From the NCBI RefSeq assembly GCF_018070075.1, contig NZ_JAGPXE010000004.1:310001-374000 (forward strand): a DNA stretch of 64,000 nt. Direction: 5' to 3'. The position numbers and the translations under genes are program-made. Below are positions 15,743 to 25,388 of this stretch, one piece after another. The stretch comes from Saccharopolyspora endophytica (GTDB lineage Bacteria > Actinomycetota > Actinomycetes > Mycobacteriales > Pseudonocardiaceae). How positions within the stretch are numbered: the first letter of the stretch is position 1; the number at the start of each line of letters is the position of its first letter. The notes under the pieces were generated by a model that was not told the DNA's origin, ran no database searches, and saw only the letters and a program-made list of their open reading frames with translations.

Positions 15743-16648
15743 GTGCAAGCATTCCTGATCTTCGCGATCGGCGGTTTCATCGCGCAGCTGGTCGACGGCT
15801 CGCTCGGCATGGCCTACGGCGTCACCTCGACGACCATCCTGCTGACCGCCGGGCTCACGCCCGCGCTGGCCTCCGCCTCGGTGCACCTCGCCGAGATCGG
15901 AACCTCGGTCGCCTCCGGCCTCTCGCACTGGAGGTTCGGCAACGTCGACTGGAAGATCGTGCTCACCCTGGGCGTGCCGGGCGCGATCGGCGCCTTCCTC
16001 GGCGCGACCGCGCTGAGCAACGTCTCCACCGAGGCCGCCGAGCCCTGGATGTCGACCATCCTGCTCGCGCTGGGCGTCTACGTGCTGCTGCGCTTCGCCA
16101 TCCGGCCGCTGCGCCGCCGCCAGCTCACCGGCGTCAGCTCCAAGCTGCTGGCTCCGCTGGGCCTGGTCGCCGGGTTCGTGGACGCCACCGGCGGTGGCGG
16201 CTGGGGCCCGGTCGCCACGCCCACGCTGCTGAGCACCGGCAAGGTCGAGCCGCGCAAGGTCGTCGGCTCGGTCGACACCAGCGAGTTCCTGATCGCGGTG
16301 GCGGCGAGCCTCGGCTTCCTGTTCTCGCTGGCCGACCAGAAGCTGTCCTGGATGACCGTGGGCGCGCTGCTGCTGGGCGGTGTGCTCGCCGCGCCGCTGG
16401 CGGCCTACCTGGTTCGGGTCGTGCCGATGCGGCTGATCGGCGTCGGAGCCGGCGGCCTGATCGTGCTGACCAACGCGCGCACGCTGATCAAGGCGTTCGA
16501 TCTGCCCGCCCCGACCCCCGCGGTGGTCTACGGAGCGATCGTCGTGACCTGGGTGGCCGCGCTGGCTTACACCATTCGGGTGATCGTCAACGAGCGCCGC
16601 GAGATCGACGACTTCGAGGAGGAGGCCCCGGCCACGGCCCAGGGCTGA
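15743..16648 (+). CDS. TauE/SafE-family sulfite or sulfur-compound carrier
   Basis: 301 aa, GTG start at 15743 with CGGAG eight bases upstream. Eight or so transmembrane helices in two related halves, each with the family glycine/proline signature: GGFIAQLVDGSLGMAYGVTS near the N-terminus and GLVAGFVDATGGGGWGPVATP near residue 135-160. Family members move sulfite, sulfoacetate or related organosulfur anions. The upstream cysteine leader peptide supports a sulfur role. The direction of transport cannot be read from sequence. Confidence 0.85.
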   Translation: MQAFLIFAIGGFIAQLVDGSLGMAYGVTSTTILLTAGLTPALASASVHLAEIGTSVASGLSHWRFGNVDWKIVLTLGVPGAIGAFLGATALSNVSTEAAEPWMSTILLALGVYVLLRFAIRPLRRRQLTGVSSKLLAPLGLVAGFVDATGGGGWGPVATPTLLSTGKVEPRKVVGSVDTSEFLIAVAASLGFLFSLADQKLSWMTVGALLLGGVLAAPLAAYLVRVVPMRLIGVGAGGLIVLTNARTLIKAFDLPAPTPAVVYGAIVVTWVAALAYTIRVIVNERREIDDFEEEAPATAQG

Positions 16649-16840
16649 GCAGGCACGGGACGGTTCCCACCCCGGATCCGACTCCCGCGCGGGACGCGAC
16701 GGACCGCCTGGTTTGGGAGGAAAACCGTCCGTTTGACCGGATCCGGACGCCGGGTGATGCTCGTTAACCACCGTTCACGGCGGGTTCGAGATTTACCCAC
16801 GTGCCGTATCGCCGTGATCATCCGCGAGGGCTAATGTTCG

Positions 16841-16910
16841 AAGCTGCCGCGTGGAAGCCCCCCGACACGCGGTAAGGAGCCCCGGGCCGAACAGCCCGGG
16901 GCACCCTTCT
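16841..16910 (+). ncRNA. 6C small RNA
   Basis: Two hairpins separated by GGTAAGGAG. The first stem is CCGCGTG/CACGCGG with a loop containing CCCCCC. The second is GCCCCGGGC (16879-16887) with GCCCGGGGC (16894-16902), which also serves as a terminator. This matches the actinobacterial 6C RNA layout. A candidate -10, TAATGT, is at 16832-16837. The RNA is encoded between tauE and the converging sulfoquinovose-synthase-like gene; the second hairpin may terminate both. Confidence 0.75.
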
Positions 16911-16927
16911 GAATTCGCCGCTTCCGG

Positions 16928-18157
<1,230 letters not shown>

Positions 18158-18238
18158 TCAACAGTCCAAGAAGACCACGCACAGCGATCGGTATCGTTCC
18201 GCGCAGCACACTTGCGCATGAACTTCTCAGGAGGACAC

Positions 18239-18697
18239 GTGGCGCAGCCGATGATCACCGGCCGTGCTCGCTACTGGCGGTTGATCAGTCGGTTCGCGGC
18301 GGCCTCGGTCGTGGCCACCGGCATCAGCCAGCTCGTGTTCCTGCTGTCCTACTCGCTCGGAGCCACACCGGTCGTCTCGACCGTGCTGGCCTGGCTGGCC
18401 GGCGCGATCCCGAACTTCACCCTCAACCGTCGCACCTGGGGCGGCGGTGGGCGCGGTGCGCTGCGCGGCGAGCTCCTGCGCTACGGCGCGATCTCGGTCG
18501 GAACGGCGCTGCTCGCCGCGGGCGCCACCCACCTCGCCGAGATCGCGGCGACCTCGGCGTTCCCCGACACCCGGCCCGCTCAGGTGGCCGTGGTGTGGGG
18601 CGCCTTCATCGGGACCTACGCGGTGATGTTCGTGGTCAAGTTCGTCCTGATCGACAAGCTCGTGTTCACTCGCCGACCGCAGCAGGACGCTCGCTGA
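18239..18697 (+). CDS. GtrA-family membrane protein
   Basis: 152 aa from GTG at 18239 with AGGAGG five bases before; an upstream extension of the frame is unsupported. Four predicted transmembrane helices with the family hallmarks (RFAAASVVATGISQLVFLL, WLAGAIPNFTLNRRTWG, and VKFVLIDKLVF near the end). GtrA proteins are thought to flip lipid-linked sugars or assist membrane glycosyltransferases. It is divergent from the SQD1-like gene and convergent with the glycosyltransferase fusion gene, whose 3' end it overlaps by 32 bp. Confidence 0.85.
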   Translation: MAQPMITGRARYWRLISRFAAASVVATGISQLVFLLSYSLGATPVVSTVLAWLAGAIPNFTLNRRTWGGGGRGALRGELLRYGAISVGTALLAAGATHLAEIAATSAFPDTRPAQVAVVWGAFIGTYAVMFVVKFVLIDKLVFTRRPQQDAR

Positions 18698-20948
18698 CCC
18701 GCTCCACCGCCGGGGCGTCCGCGCGACCGGTGCCGCGGCGCTCGCGCCACCACGTGCCGAGCACGACCTTGGCGTAGCGGTAGCCGTAGCTGAAGCTGGA
18801 GCCCTTCTTGCTCTCCCCCGCCGTGCGCTGCAGCATCCGCATCGGCTGCTCCACCGCGCGGTAGCCGTGGCTGAGCAGGCCCACCAGCAGCTCGGAGGAC
18901 TGGTACTGCGGCTGCCGCAGGGTCACCGAGTTCGGCACCTCCACCCGCATGCCGCGGAAGCCGAACGAGGTGTCGGTGATCCGCTGCCGGGTCAGGGCGC
19001 TGACCACCCACGCGAACACGTAGGTGCCGATGCGGCGGATCAGCGCCGGGCGCTCGTTGCTGCCCAGCCGCCGCGAGCCGCTGACGAAGTCCGCGCGGCC
19101 CTCGATCAGCGGTTCCAGCAGCTTCGGCAGCTCGGAGATGTCGTACTGGCCGTCGGCGTCGGTGGTGATCACGTAGCGCGCGCCGCGCTGCGCGGCCAGC
19201 CGGTAGCCCAGCCGCAGCGCCGCGCCCTGGCCCCGGTTGTTCGGCGCCACGCAGGTGTGGGCACCGTGCTCCAGCGACACCTCGGCGGTGCGGTCCTTGG
19301 CACCGTCGACGACCACCAGGGTGTCGACGTCCAGGTCGCAGCTGCGGGACGGGACGGCGTCGAGCACCTCGCCGATCGACTCCTCCTCGTTGTAGGCGGC
19401 GATCAGCACGACCACCGGCGCGAACCGGTGCTCGCCGTAGCGCGACGCGTACTCCTCCAGCGCGTCCCGGTCCACCTCGTCGGGGAAGGTCGTCAACATC
19501 TGGCACTCCTCGGAGGGCGTCGATCGGGGTGTGGAACGGATGGCCTCGCGGCCGAAGATCGCGGTGGCGCCCAGCGCGCCGGCGAGCGGGATGAGCACGA
19601 GTCCGGGCAACTGGTAGCGCCAGGAGAATTCCATGACCGATGCGGTCAGCAGCGAGGTGGTCACCAGACCGGCCGGCAGCAGCGTCACCGCGCGCAGCCC
19701 GCTGCGCCTGGCCCGTCCCGCGCCCAGCACCGCCGCGCTCGCGAGCAGCAGCGCACCGCCGAGAAGCAGGCCCGGGGTGTAGCCGCCGCCGAGCTGGTAG
19801 CCGCGCAGGAACGAGGTGAGCTCCGGATCCGCGTGCAGCCCGACGCCGTCGTAGAGCTCGGCCCACTCCTGCGCGTACCACTCCGGCGCGTACATCGGGT
19901 GGTCGAGCTGGAACTGCCAGCGGTCCAGCGGCACGTCGCCGACCGCCTGGGTGCGGGTGGGGGCGAAGCCCTTGAGGAAGTCGCCGGCGATGCCGCCTGC
20001 GATGTCCAGCGGCTGGTTGAGCACGACCTTCCGGGTCAGCGACCGCTGCGCCGCGTTGACGTCCATGCCCTCGGGCAGCAGCTTGTCGACGTTGGCCTGG
20101 ACGTCCCAGAGGTGCAGGTAGAAGTCGATGCCGATCTTCTCGCGGTGCTCGCGCGGCTCGTCGGGGCACAGCAGCTGCTCTTCGCGCGTCAGGTCCAGCT
20201 CGTCGCAGTTCGCCACGACCGCCGCGCGCCCGAACAGCACTCCCCCGCCGCCGGAACCGCCGACGCCGAACTTCCCCGCGACCAGCGCGCCGTAGAGCGC
20301 GTAGACCAGCACGAGCCCGCCGAACCCGGCGACGAGCGCACCGGTGGCGATCAGCCGGGGCCGCCAGCCCCCGCGCGGGCGCAGACCGGCGGCCAGCAGC
20401 ACGAACACGGCCGCGGGCAGCACCAGCGTCAAGCCCACCGAGCGCACCATCACCGACAGCGCCAGGACGCCACCGGCCACGGCGGCGACCTTCGGCGTCG
20501 GCGGGCCCCACCAGCACAGCAGGTACACGGCGACCAGCAGCAGCACCTGGAACAGCAGGTCGGACATGATCAGCTGCTCGATCTGCAGCTGATAGGCGTC
20601 CAGCAGCACCGGCGCGGCGGCCAGCGCGGCCAGCCACTCGCGGACCCCGAAGCGGCGCAGCAGCACGTACACGCCGACGCCCAGGCCGATGCCGAGCAGG
20701 TGCTGCACGACCGCGACCCCGGCCAGCCCGCCCAGGCTCAGCAGCGGCCACAGGAACCACTCGTACCCGACCGGGTTGATGCCGCCGGGGTGGAACACGC
20801 CGACGTCGTCGAGGTAGCGGAACGAGTCGATGTAGAGCAGTGCGGGCCGGTAGGCGAGCTGCGTGATGATCCGCAGCACCAGTCCGGCCAGCACCAGCAG
20901 CGCCAGCAGCCAGTGCCGGCGCAGTGCGCGCGTGAGCGCGGCCGTCAC
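18666..20948 (-). CDS. Fused membrane glycosyltransferase (GT-C-like) and GT2 dolichyl-phosphate-type glycosyltransferase
   Basis: 760 aa from GTG at 20948, overlapping the upstream epimerase stop by four bases. Residues 1 to about 480 are a multi-spanning membrane domain with an N-terminal YIDSFRYLDD-type acidic motif as in GT-C enzymes. Residues about 500-740 are a GT2 domain like dolichol-phosphate mannosyl/glucosyltransferase: VVLIAAYNEEESIGEVLDAV, TLVVVDGAKD, ITTDADGQYD and DTSFGFRGMRVE. No stop separates the two, but an internal ATG at 19499 has GAGGAG seven bases upstream and would make a free 277-aa GT2 protein. Fusion, dual initiation or a lost stop are all possible. Confidence 0.75.
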   Translation of the reverse strand: MTAALTRALRRHWLLALLVLAGLVLRIITQLAYRPALLYIDSFRYLDDVGVFHPGGINPVGYEWFLWPLLSLGGLAGVAVVQHLLGIGLGVGVYVLLRRFGVREWLAALAAAPVLLDAYQLQIEQLIMSDLLFQVLLLVAVYLLCWWGPPTPKVAAVAGGVLALSVMVRSVGLTLVLPAAVFVLLAAGLRPRGGWRPRLIATGALVAGFGGLVLVYALYGALVAGKFGVGGSGGGGVLFGRAAVVANCDELDLTREEQLLCPDEPREHREKIGIDFYLHLWDVQANVDKLLPEGMDVNAAQRSLTRKVVLNQPLDIAGGIAGDFLKGFAPTRTQAVGDVPLDRWQFQLDHPMYAPEWYAQEWAELYDGVGLHADPELTSFLRGYQLGGGYTPGLLLGGALLLASAAVLGAGRARRSGLRAVTLLPAGLVTTSLLTASVMEFSWRYQLPGLVLIPLAGALGATAIFGREAIRSTPRSTPSEECQMLTTFPDEVDRDALEEYASRYGEHRFAPVVVLIAAYNEEESIGEVLDAVPSRSCDLDVDTLVVVDGAKDRTAEVSLEHGAHTCVAPNNRGQGAALRLGYRLAAQRGARYVITTDADGQYDISELPKLLEPLIEGRADFVSGSRRLGSNERPALIRRIGTYVFAWVVSALTRQRITDTSFGFRGMRVEVPNSVTLRQPQYQSSELLVGLLSHGYRAVEQPMRMLQRTAGESKKGSSFSYGYRYAKVVLGTWWRERRGTGRADAPAVERVSERPAAVGE

Positions 20949-21892
20949 CGCGCTCCGCTGGTGAAGTCCGCCCAGACGGTGCGCAGACCGTCGGTCAGCT
21001 CCACCCCCGGCTGGTAGCCGAGCTCGCGCTGCGCCTTGGAGACGTCGACGATCACCGCGGGCATCTCGCCGTTCTTGGCGGGCACGTGGGTGACCGGGAC
21101 GTCGATCTCGGTGGCGGCGCGGACGGCGTCGATGAGCTGCAGGACCGTGATCGACTCGCCGGAGCCGATCACCGCGGTGCCGGTGTACTGCTTGTCCCAC
21201 GCGGCCAGCACGCCCTGCACCACGTCGTCGAGGTGCACGAAGTCGCGCTGCTGCGCGCCGTCGCCGTAGACCTCGACGCCCTCACCGGCCAGCGCCGCGC
21301 GCATCAGGCGCGGCACGAAGCTGTCCTTGTGGCCCATGCCGGGGCCGTAGATGTTGGTGAACCGCAGCGCGCAGGTCGACATCCCGTAGGCGCCCGCGTA
21401 CCCGGACAGCAACATCTCGCAGGCGGCCTTGGTGGCCCCGTAGGGCGTGAGCGGGCGGACCGGCAGGGCCTCGGAGATGGTGCCGTGCCCGATGTCGCCG
21501 ACGACGGCGTTGGTGGAGGCGAGGATGAACTGCCCGACCTCGCGCTCGCGGGCCAGCTCCAGCAGGTGCTGGGTGACCTCCACGTTGTTGGCGTAGGTGG
21601 CGGCGGGCTGCTCGACCGACTTGAGCACCGAGGTGATCGCTGCCAGGTGGATGATGCCGGCGCTGCCGGGCGCGACGGCGCGGTCGCGCACGTCGGCGTC
21701 GCGCAGGTCGCCCTCCACGAAGCTCACCAGCGGGTCCCGGAGGGATTCGGGCGGAGCCTGGAGATCGACGATGGTGACCGGGGTGCCGCGCTCGATGAAC
21801 GCTCGGACGACGGCCCGGCCGACGAAGCCGGAGCCTCCGGTCACCACGACCCGGTCGGAGTGGGCGATGTCTGCGGGGGTAGGGCTTGGCAC
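20945..21892 (-). CDS. NAD-dependent sugar epimerase/dehydratase
   Basis: 315 aa. Extended short-chain dehydrogenase: NAD motif VTGGSGFVGRAVV, catalytic Ser/Thr region ILASTNAVVG, active site YGATKAACE (Tyr and Lys), and substrate-domain pieces LRFTNIYGPG and QQRDFVHLDDVVQG. Resembles UDP-glucose 4-epimerase or dTDP-glucose 4,6-dehydratase relatives; the substrate is unresolved. First gene of the two-gene unit with the glycosyltransferase fusion, translationally coupled, so it probably supplies its sugar donor. Confidence 0.82.
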   Translation of the reverse strand: MPSPTPADIAHSDRVVVTGGSGFVGRAVVRAFIERGTPVTIVDLQAPPESLRDPLVSFVEGDLRDADVRDRAVAPGSAGIIHLAAITSVLKSVEQPAATYANNVEVTQHLLELAREREVGQFILASTNAVVGDIGHGTISEALPVRPLTPYGATKAACEMLLSGYAGAYGMSTCALRFTNIYGPGMGHKDSFVPRLMRAALAGEGVEVYGDGAQQRDFVHLDDVVQGVLAAWDKQYTGTAVIGSGESITVLQLIDAVRAATEIDVPVTHVPAKNGEMPAVIVDVSKAQRELGYQPGVELTDGLRTVWADFTSGAR

Positions 21893-22012
21893 GGGCCCGA
21901 CTCTAACCGGGGCGTCGGATCACGATCCCCGAGCCCTTCGGTTTCGCCATCGCCCCAGGACGGGAAGTTTCAACCTCCCAGGAGGTGACGTTTCAGCGGC
22001 ACTTCCGCGCCG

Positions 22013-22045
22013 GTGGTGGCGGTTCCGGCGGACAACCGCCACCAC
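22013..22045 (-). terminator. Stem-loop after the SRPBCC gene
   Basis: 12-bp perfect inverted repeat GTGGTGGCGGTT/AACCGCCACCAC (22013-22024, 22034-22045) with a 9-nt loop, 7 bp past the SRPBCC stop. Confidence 0.65.
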
Positions 22046-22052
22046 GCGGAGC

Positions 22053-22487
22053 TCAACCCGCGACGTGCGCCGCGAGGCCCTTCAAGCCGGTGGCGTAGAC
22101 GCCCTGGGCGAAGGTCGTGTCCATCTCGGCTTCGACGTCGGCGTCGGAGTCGAAGTCGGCGAACCACTCGACGAAGCTGTGCCCGGACGCCGTGACCGGC
22201 AGGACGTGGATCGTGGAGCGGTAGCTGCGGACCGGGAACGGGCTGGTCACGAACTCGTAGGTGTAGCTGCGGGCGACGTCGTCGAGGGCCACCAGGCGCT
22301 CCCGCACCTCTCCCCCGTCGCCGAGCTTCAAGCGCCGCACGCAGCCGACGCTCGCGGCGTCGCGGCCGTCCTCGATCTCGCTGGAGGCGATAGCCGGGTG
22401 CCACACCGGCAGCGCGTCGAAGTCGCGCACCGCCTCCCACACCTTCTCGACGGGGGCTTCGATGACCGCACTCGCGAAACTGCGCAT
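22053..22487 (-). CDS. SRPBCC (Bet v 1-like) family protein
   Basis: 144 aa from ATG at 22487 with AGGAGG four bases upstream. Polyketide-cyclase/START-like fold: N-terminal IEAPVEKVWEAVRDF, central VGCVRRLKLGDGGEVRERL, and the long C-terminal amphipathic helix. Members bind hydrophobic ligands; the ligand here is unknown. It is the last gene of the UPF0261/TIM-barrel unit but separated from it by structured repeat copy 2, whose distal hairpin ends 24 nt before its start codon. Confidence 0.75.
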   Translation of the reverse strand: MRSFASAVIEAPVEKVWEAVRDFDALPVWHPAIASSEIEDGRDAASVGCVRRLKLGDGGEVRERLVALDDVARSYTYEFVTSPFPVRSYRSTIHVLPVTASGHSFVEWFADFDSDADVEAEMDTTFAQGVYATGLKGLAAHVAG

Positions 22488-22510
22488 GCTTCCTCCTGCG
22501 TTCGGTGTCG

Positions 22511-22678
22511 AAGTGGCGGAGCCACTTTCTCCTTCGGTGAGTTCCCCCGCAGCTGGCACCGCCGGGGGTTCTCCAGCGGCTTCGTGGCGAGCACGCCGCG
22601 ACGCCGTGTAGTGGACATACATCAGGAGCGGCGCGCGGAGTCCACGGAGCTGCTGGAGGTTCCCCCACCCGCACCGCC
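22511..22678 (-). repeat. Structured 3'-UTR repeat, copy 2
   Basis: Starts 25 nt after the TIM-barrel gene stop. Main stem 22571-22587 with 22642-22658, where CTCCAGC pairs with GCTGGAG instead of the CTGAGC/GCTCAG seen in other copies, a compensatory change. Apical stem GTGTAG (22606-22611) with ATACAT (22617-22622), 5-nt loop. GCACCGCC repeats at 22556-22563 and 22671-22678. Distal hairpin AAGTGGC/GCCACTT with a GGA loop at 22511-22527. Confidence 0.85.
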
Positions 22679-22703
22679 GAGCAAGATGAGCACAACACAC
22701 CTT

Positions 22704-23534
22704 CTAGAACTTGATGTTGGTGAACGCCTTCGTCTGCTCGGTCAGGGCTTCTTCGGTGGGGAGTCGTTCCATGCTGCTGGCGCCGTAGAAGCCGTGGCAG
22801 CGCTGGGTTTTCGACAGCACGTAGGAGGCGTCGGAGGGCGTCGCGATCGGCCCGCCGTGGCACAGCACCAGCACGTCCTCGCGGATCTCGGCCGCGGCCT
22901 GCGACCACTCGTCGATGAGCCGCACGCAGTCGTCGAGGCTCTTGGCGGTCTCCGCGCCGATCGCGCCGCCGGTGGTCAGCCCCATGTGGCAGACGATGAT
23001 GTCGGCGCCCGCCTCGGTCATCACCCGGGCGTCGTCGGCGGAGAACACGTAGGGCGTGGTGAGCAGGTCGGCCTCGCGGGCCGCGGCGACGAGCTCGACC
23101 TCCAGGCCGTAGCCCATCCCGGTCTCCTCCAGGTTGGCCCGGAAGGTGCCGTCGATGAGCCCCACGGTCGGGAAGTTCTGGATGCCCGCGAAACCGAGAT
23201 CGCGCAGCTCGCGCAGGAAGTGCTCGCGCAGCATGAACGGGTCGGTTCCGTTGACCCCGGCCAGCACGGGCGTGCGCTGCACGACCGGCAGGACCTCGCG
23301 GGCCATCTCGACCACGATCTCGTTGGCGTTGCCGTAGGCCAGCAGTCCGGCCAGCGAGCCGCGCCCGGCCATCCGGTAGCGACCGGAGTTGTAGATGACG
23401 ATCAGATCGATGCCACCGGCTTCCTCGCACTTGGCGGACAGCCCGGTGCCGGCGCCGCCGCCGACGATCGGTTCACCGCGCTGGGCCTTGGAGTGGAACT
23501 CGCGGAGCAGTTCCGCGCGGTCGAATCCGTTCAT
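22704..23534 (-). CDS. PEP hydrolase/TIM-barrel family protein (UPF0261 partner)
   Basis: 276 aa from ATG at 23534. A TIM-barrel of the phosphoenolpyruvate hydrolase-like family, near PEP mutase/isocitrate lyase: [81 protein letters not shown] and the C-terminal [11 protein letters not shown]. The reaction is not established for this family. In fungi and plants the domain is often fused to the Tm-1-like domain encoded by the gene just upstream (13-nt gap), so the two probably act together. Confidence 0.82.
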   Translation of the reverse strand: MNGFDRAELLREFHSKAQRGEPIVGGGAGTGLSAKCEEAGGIDLIVIYNSGRYRMAGRGSLAGLLAYGNANEIVVEMAREVLPVVQRTPVLAGVNGTDPFMLREHFLRELRDLGFAGIQNFPTVGLIDGTFRANLEETGMGYGLEVELVAAAREADLLTTPYVFSADDARVMTEAGADIIVCHMGLTTGGAIGAETAKSLDDCVRLIDEWSQAAAEIREDVLVLCHGGPIATPSDASYVLSKTQRCHGFYGASSMERLPTEEALTEQTKAFTNIKF

Positions 23535-23547
23535 CGCCCCTCCAGTG

Positions 23548-24774
23548 TCAGTGCCGGGACGCCTCTCGGGTCCCGGGGTTCGCCTGCTCCTCCAGGATTT
23601 CACGGAACGAGGCCAGCAGCGCCGCGACGAATTCCTCGTCGTTGATGTTGTGGCCGACCCGCAGCACTCGGCGGTCCTCGGTCTGATCGACCTCGCGCTC
23701 GATGGTGTCGAACAGCGCGGCGTCGGCTTCGGGGTCGTGGAACGGCTGGCCAGGCGCGTCCAACATGGACACTCCGGCGGTCGGCAGCAGGAAGCGGACG
23801 GGGCCGCGGCAGGCGTTGAGCTTGCGCGCGATGAACGAGCCGATCTCCCGGCACTCCTGGGCGGTGGTGCGCATCAGGGTGACCTGCGGGTTGTGCACGT
23901 AGAGGTTGCGGTCCCGGTAGTGCTGCGGAACCGATTCCAGCGCACCGAAGTTCACCATGTCCAGCGCACCGCACGAACCGACGTAGGGGACCCCGGTGCG
24001 GGCGATGGCGTCGAGCCGCTGCTCGCCCGCGCTCATCACGCCACCGGCGATGAGGTCGCAGACCTCGGTGGTGGTGATGTCCAGGACCGCGCGCACCAGG
24101 CCGTCGTCGACGAGCTTCTCCATGGCCCGGCCGCCCGTGCCGGTCGCGTGGAAGACCAGCGGGTCGAACTCGGCGGCCAGCGCGTCGGCGGTGGCGGTCG
24201 CGCAGGGCGTGGTGACGCCGAACATCGACAGCGCCACCGCGGGCTTGTCCTCGACCTGCGGCATCGGGTGGCTGATCGCGCCGAGCAGCGCGTGCGCGGC
24301 GTTGGCGAGGATGCGGCGGGAGATCCGGTTCAGCCCCGCGACGTCGGTGACCGAGGGGAACATCGCGATGTCGGTGGCGTCGACGTAGCCGGACACGTCA
24401 CCGGAGGCCACAGTGGACACCATCACCTTCGGCACGCCCACCGGCAGCTCCCGCATCGCGGGGGTGATCAGCGCCGTCCCGCCGGAACCGCCGAGCCCGA
24501 TGACGCCGTCGACGTCGCGCTCCCGCAGGAAGTGCGCGAACGCGCGTGCCATCGCGGTCACGGCCGTGCCCCGGTCACCGGTGAACACCGCGTCCGCGCC
24601 GTCCGGGTGGTGCGCGGCCACCTCTGCGGGCTGGACGACAGCGCCGGACGAGCCCTCGCCGGTGGTCGACAGGTCGACGGTGACGACGGGATGCCCGTGG
24701 GCGATGAGTTCGGCGACGTAATCCAGTTCCGCGCCCTTGGTGTCGAACGTTCCAGCGACGTACGCGCTGCCCAT
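23548..24774 (-). CDS. UPF0261 / Tm-1-like ATP-binding domain protein
   Basis: 408 aa, ATG at 24774 with GGAGG six bases before. Hallmarks: [16 protein letters not shown] at the start, [23 protein letters not shown] (nucleotide-binding glycine loop), [34 protein letters not shown], and a C-terminal PTAGVSMLD segment. Related to the tomato Tm-1 resistance protein ATP-binding domain; the bacterial role is unknown. It heads the operon with the TIM-barrel partner. Confidence 0.88.
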   Translation of the reverse strand: MGSAYVAGTFDTKGAELDYVAELIAHGHPVVTVDLSTTGEGSSGAVVQPAEVAAHHPDGADAVFTGDRGTAVTAMARAFAHFLRERDVDGVIGLGGSGGTALITPAMRELPVGVPKVMVSTVASGDVSGYVDATDIAMFPSVTDVAGLNRISRRILANAAHALLGAISHPMPQVEDKPAVALSMFGVTTPCATATADALAAEFDPLVFHATGTGGRAMEKLVDDGLVRAVLDITTTEVCDLIAGGVMSAGEQRLDAIARTGVPYVGSCGALDMVNFGALESVPQHYRDRNLYVHNPQVTLMRTTAQECREIGSFIARKLNACRGPVRFLLPTAGVSMLDAPGQPFHDPEADAALFDTIEREVDQTEDRRVLRVGHNINDEEFVAALLASFREILEEQANPGTREASRH

Positions 24775-24853
24775 CGAGACCTCCGTGCTGCTCGCCGTGG
24801 AGAACGACCCGGGACCGGACTCTACTGTCGATCGCCCGGCGGGCAACAACAAA

Positions 24854-24884
24854 AGCGGCCCCCGGCTTCACGCCGGGGACCGCT
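24854..24884 (-). terminator. Intrinsic terminator with U-tract
   Basis: 13-bp stem 24854-24866 with 24872-24884 (one G-U pair on the minus strand), followed on that strand by TTTTGTTGTTG. It lies 15 bp past the stop of the small 24900-25082 gene. Confidence 0.8.
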
Positions 24885-24899
24885 CTTCGGGTCTTCCGC

Positions 24900-25082
24900 T
24901 CAGTGGTGTCCGCCCTGGGAACCACCCTGGGAGCCGGATCCACCCTTGCCCGTGAACTTGTTCTTGACCTGGTCGATCTTTTCCTTGTTCTTCGGGTCGG
25001 AGGCGTACTTCTTGGCCTGGTCCATCACCTTCTTGCCCTGCGGGCTCTTGGCGAAGTCGGTGACCTTCTTGAACAGCGACAT
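24900..25082 (-). CDS. Small Lys-rich helical protein, 60 aa
   Basis: Starts at the ATG giving MSLFKKVTDFAKSPQGKK (GGGAG six bases upstream; two start codons just before it are alternatives). The core is a charged amphipathic helix; the tail is Gly/Ser/Gln with two final His. It resembles the short Rv0909-type antitoxin-like proteins common in actinobacteria, but no toxin gene adjoins it and the match is by composition only. A U-tailed terminator follows, so it is likely a monocistronic real gene. Confidence 0.6.
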   Translation of the reverse strand: MSLFKKVTDFAKSPQGKKVMDQAKKYASDPKNKEKIDQVKNKFTGKGGSGSQGGSQGGHH

Positions 25083-25202
25083 CATCACTCCCGATGCATC
25101 GAGGCCGTTGTCCCCCAGGGTACCGACAAATCACCCGCGACTCACGACTCACCACGTCGAACGGAGTGGCGACATTCCGGTGACGTTCCGGTTCCGCCAA
25201 GC

Positions 25203-25364
25203 ATGCGGCGGAGCCGCATCCTCTTTCGCCACCTGAGCAACAGGCACCGCCGCGGGTTCTGAGCGGCTTCGTGGCGAGCACGCCGCGACGCCGTGTATTG
25301 GACATACATCAGGAGTGGCGCGCGGAGACCACGGAGCCGCTCAGGTTCCGCTACCCGCACCGCC
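25203..25364 (-). repeat. Structured 3'-UTR repeat, copy 3
   Basis: Starts 24 nt after the acyl-CoA dehydrogenase stop. Main stem 25261-25274 with 25329-25342 (14 bp, one G-U type). Apical stem GTGTAT (25293-25298) with ATACAT (25304-25309), 5-nt loop. GCACCGCC repeats at 25244-25251 and 25357-25364. Distal hairpin ATGCGGC/GCCGCAT with a GGA loop at 25203-25219. Confidence 0.87.
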
Positions 25365-25388
25365 CAGCAGAACAGCCACGGACGACTA

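Noticed and set aside
22500-22700. Short open frames with MYVHYTASRRARHE-like products in the structured repeats
   Set aside because: Apical-loop indels of 4, 5 and 9 nt shift the frame between copies, no ribosome sites, and products differ; structure explains conservation better.
24900-25082. Toxin-antitoxin call for the small Lys-rich protein
   Set aside because: No toxin gene next to it; antitoxin likeness is compositional only.
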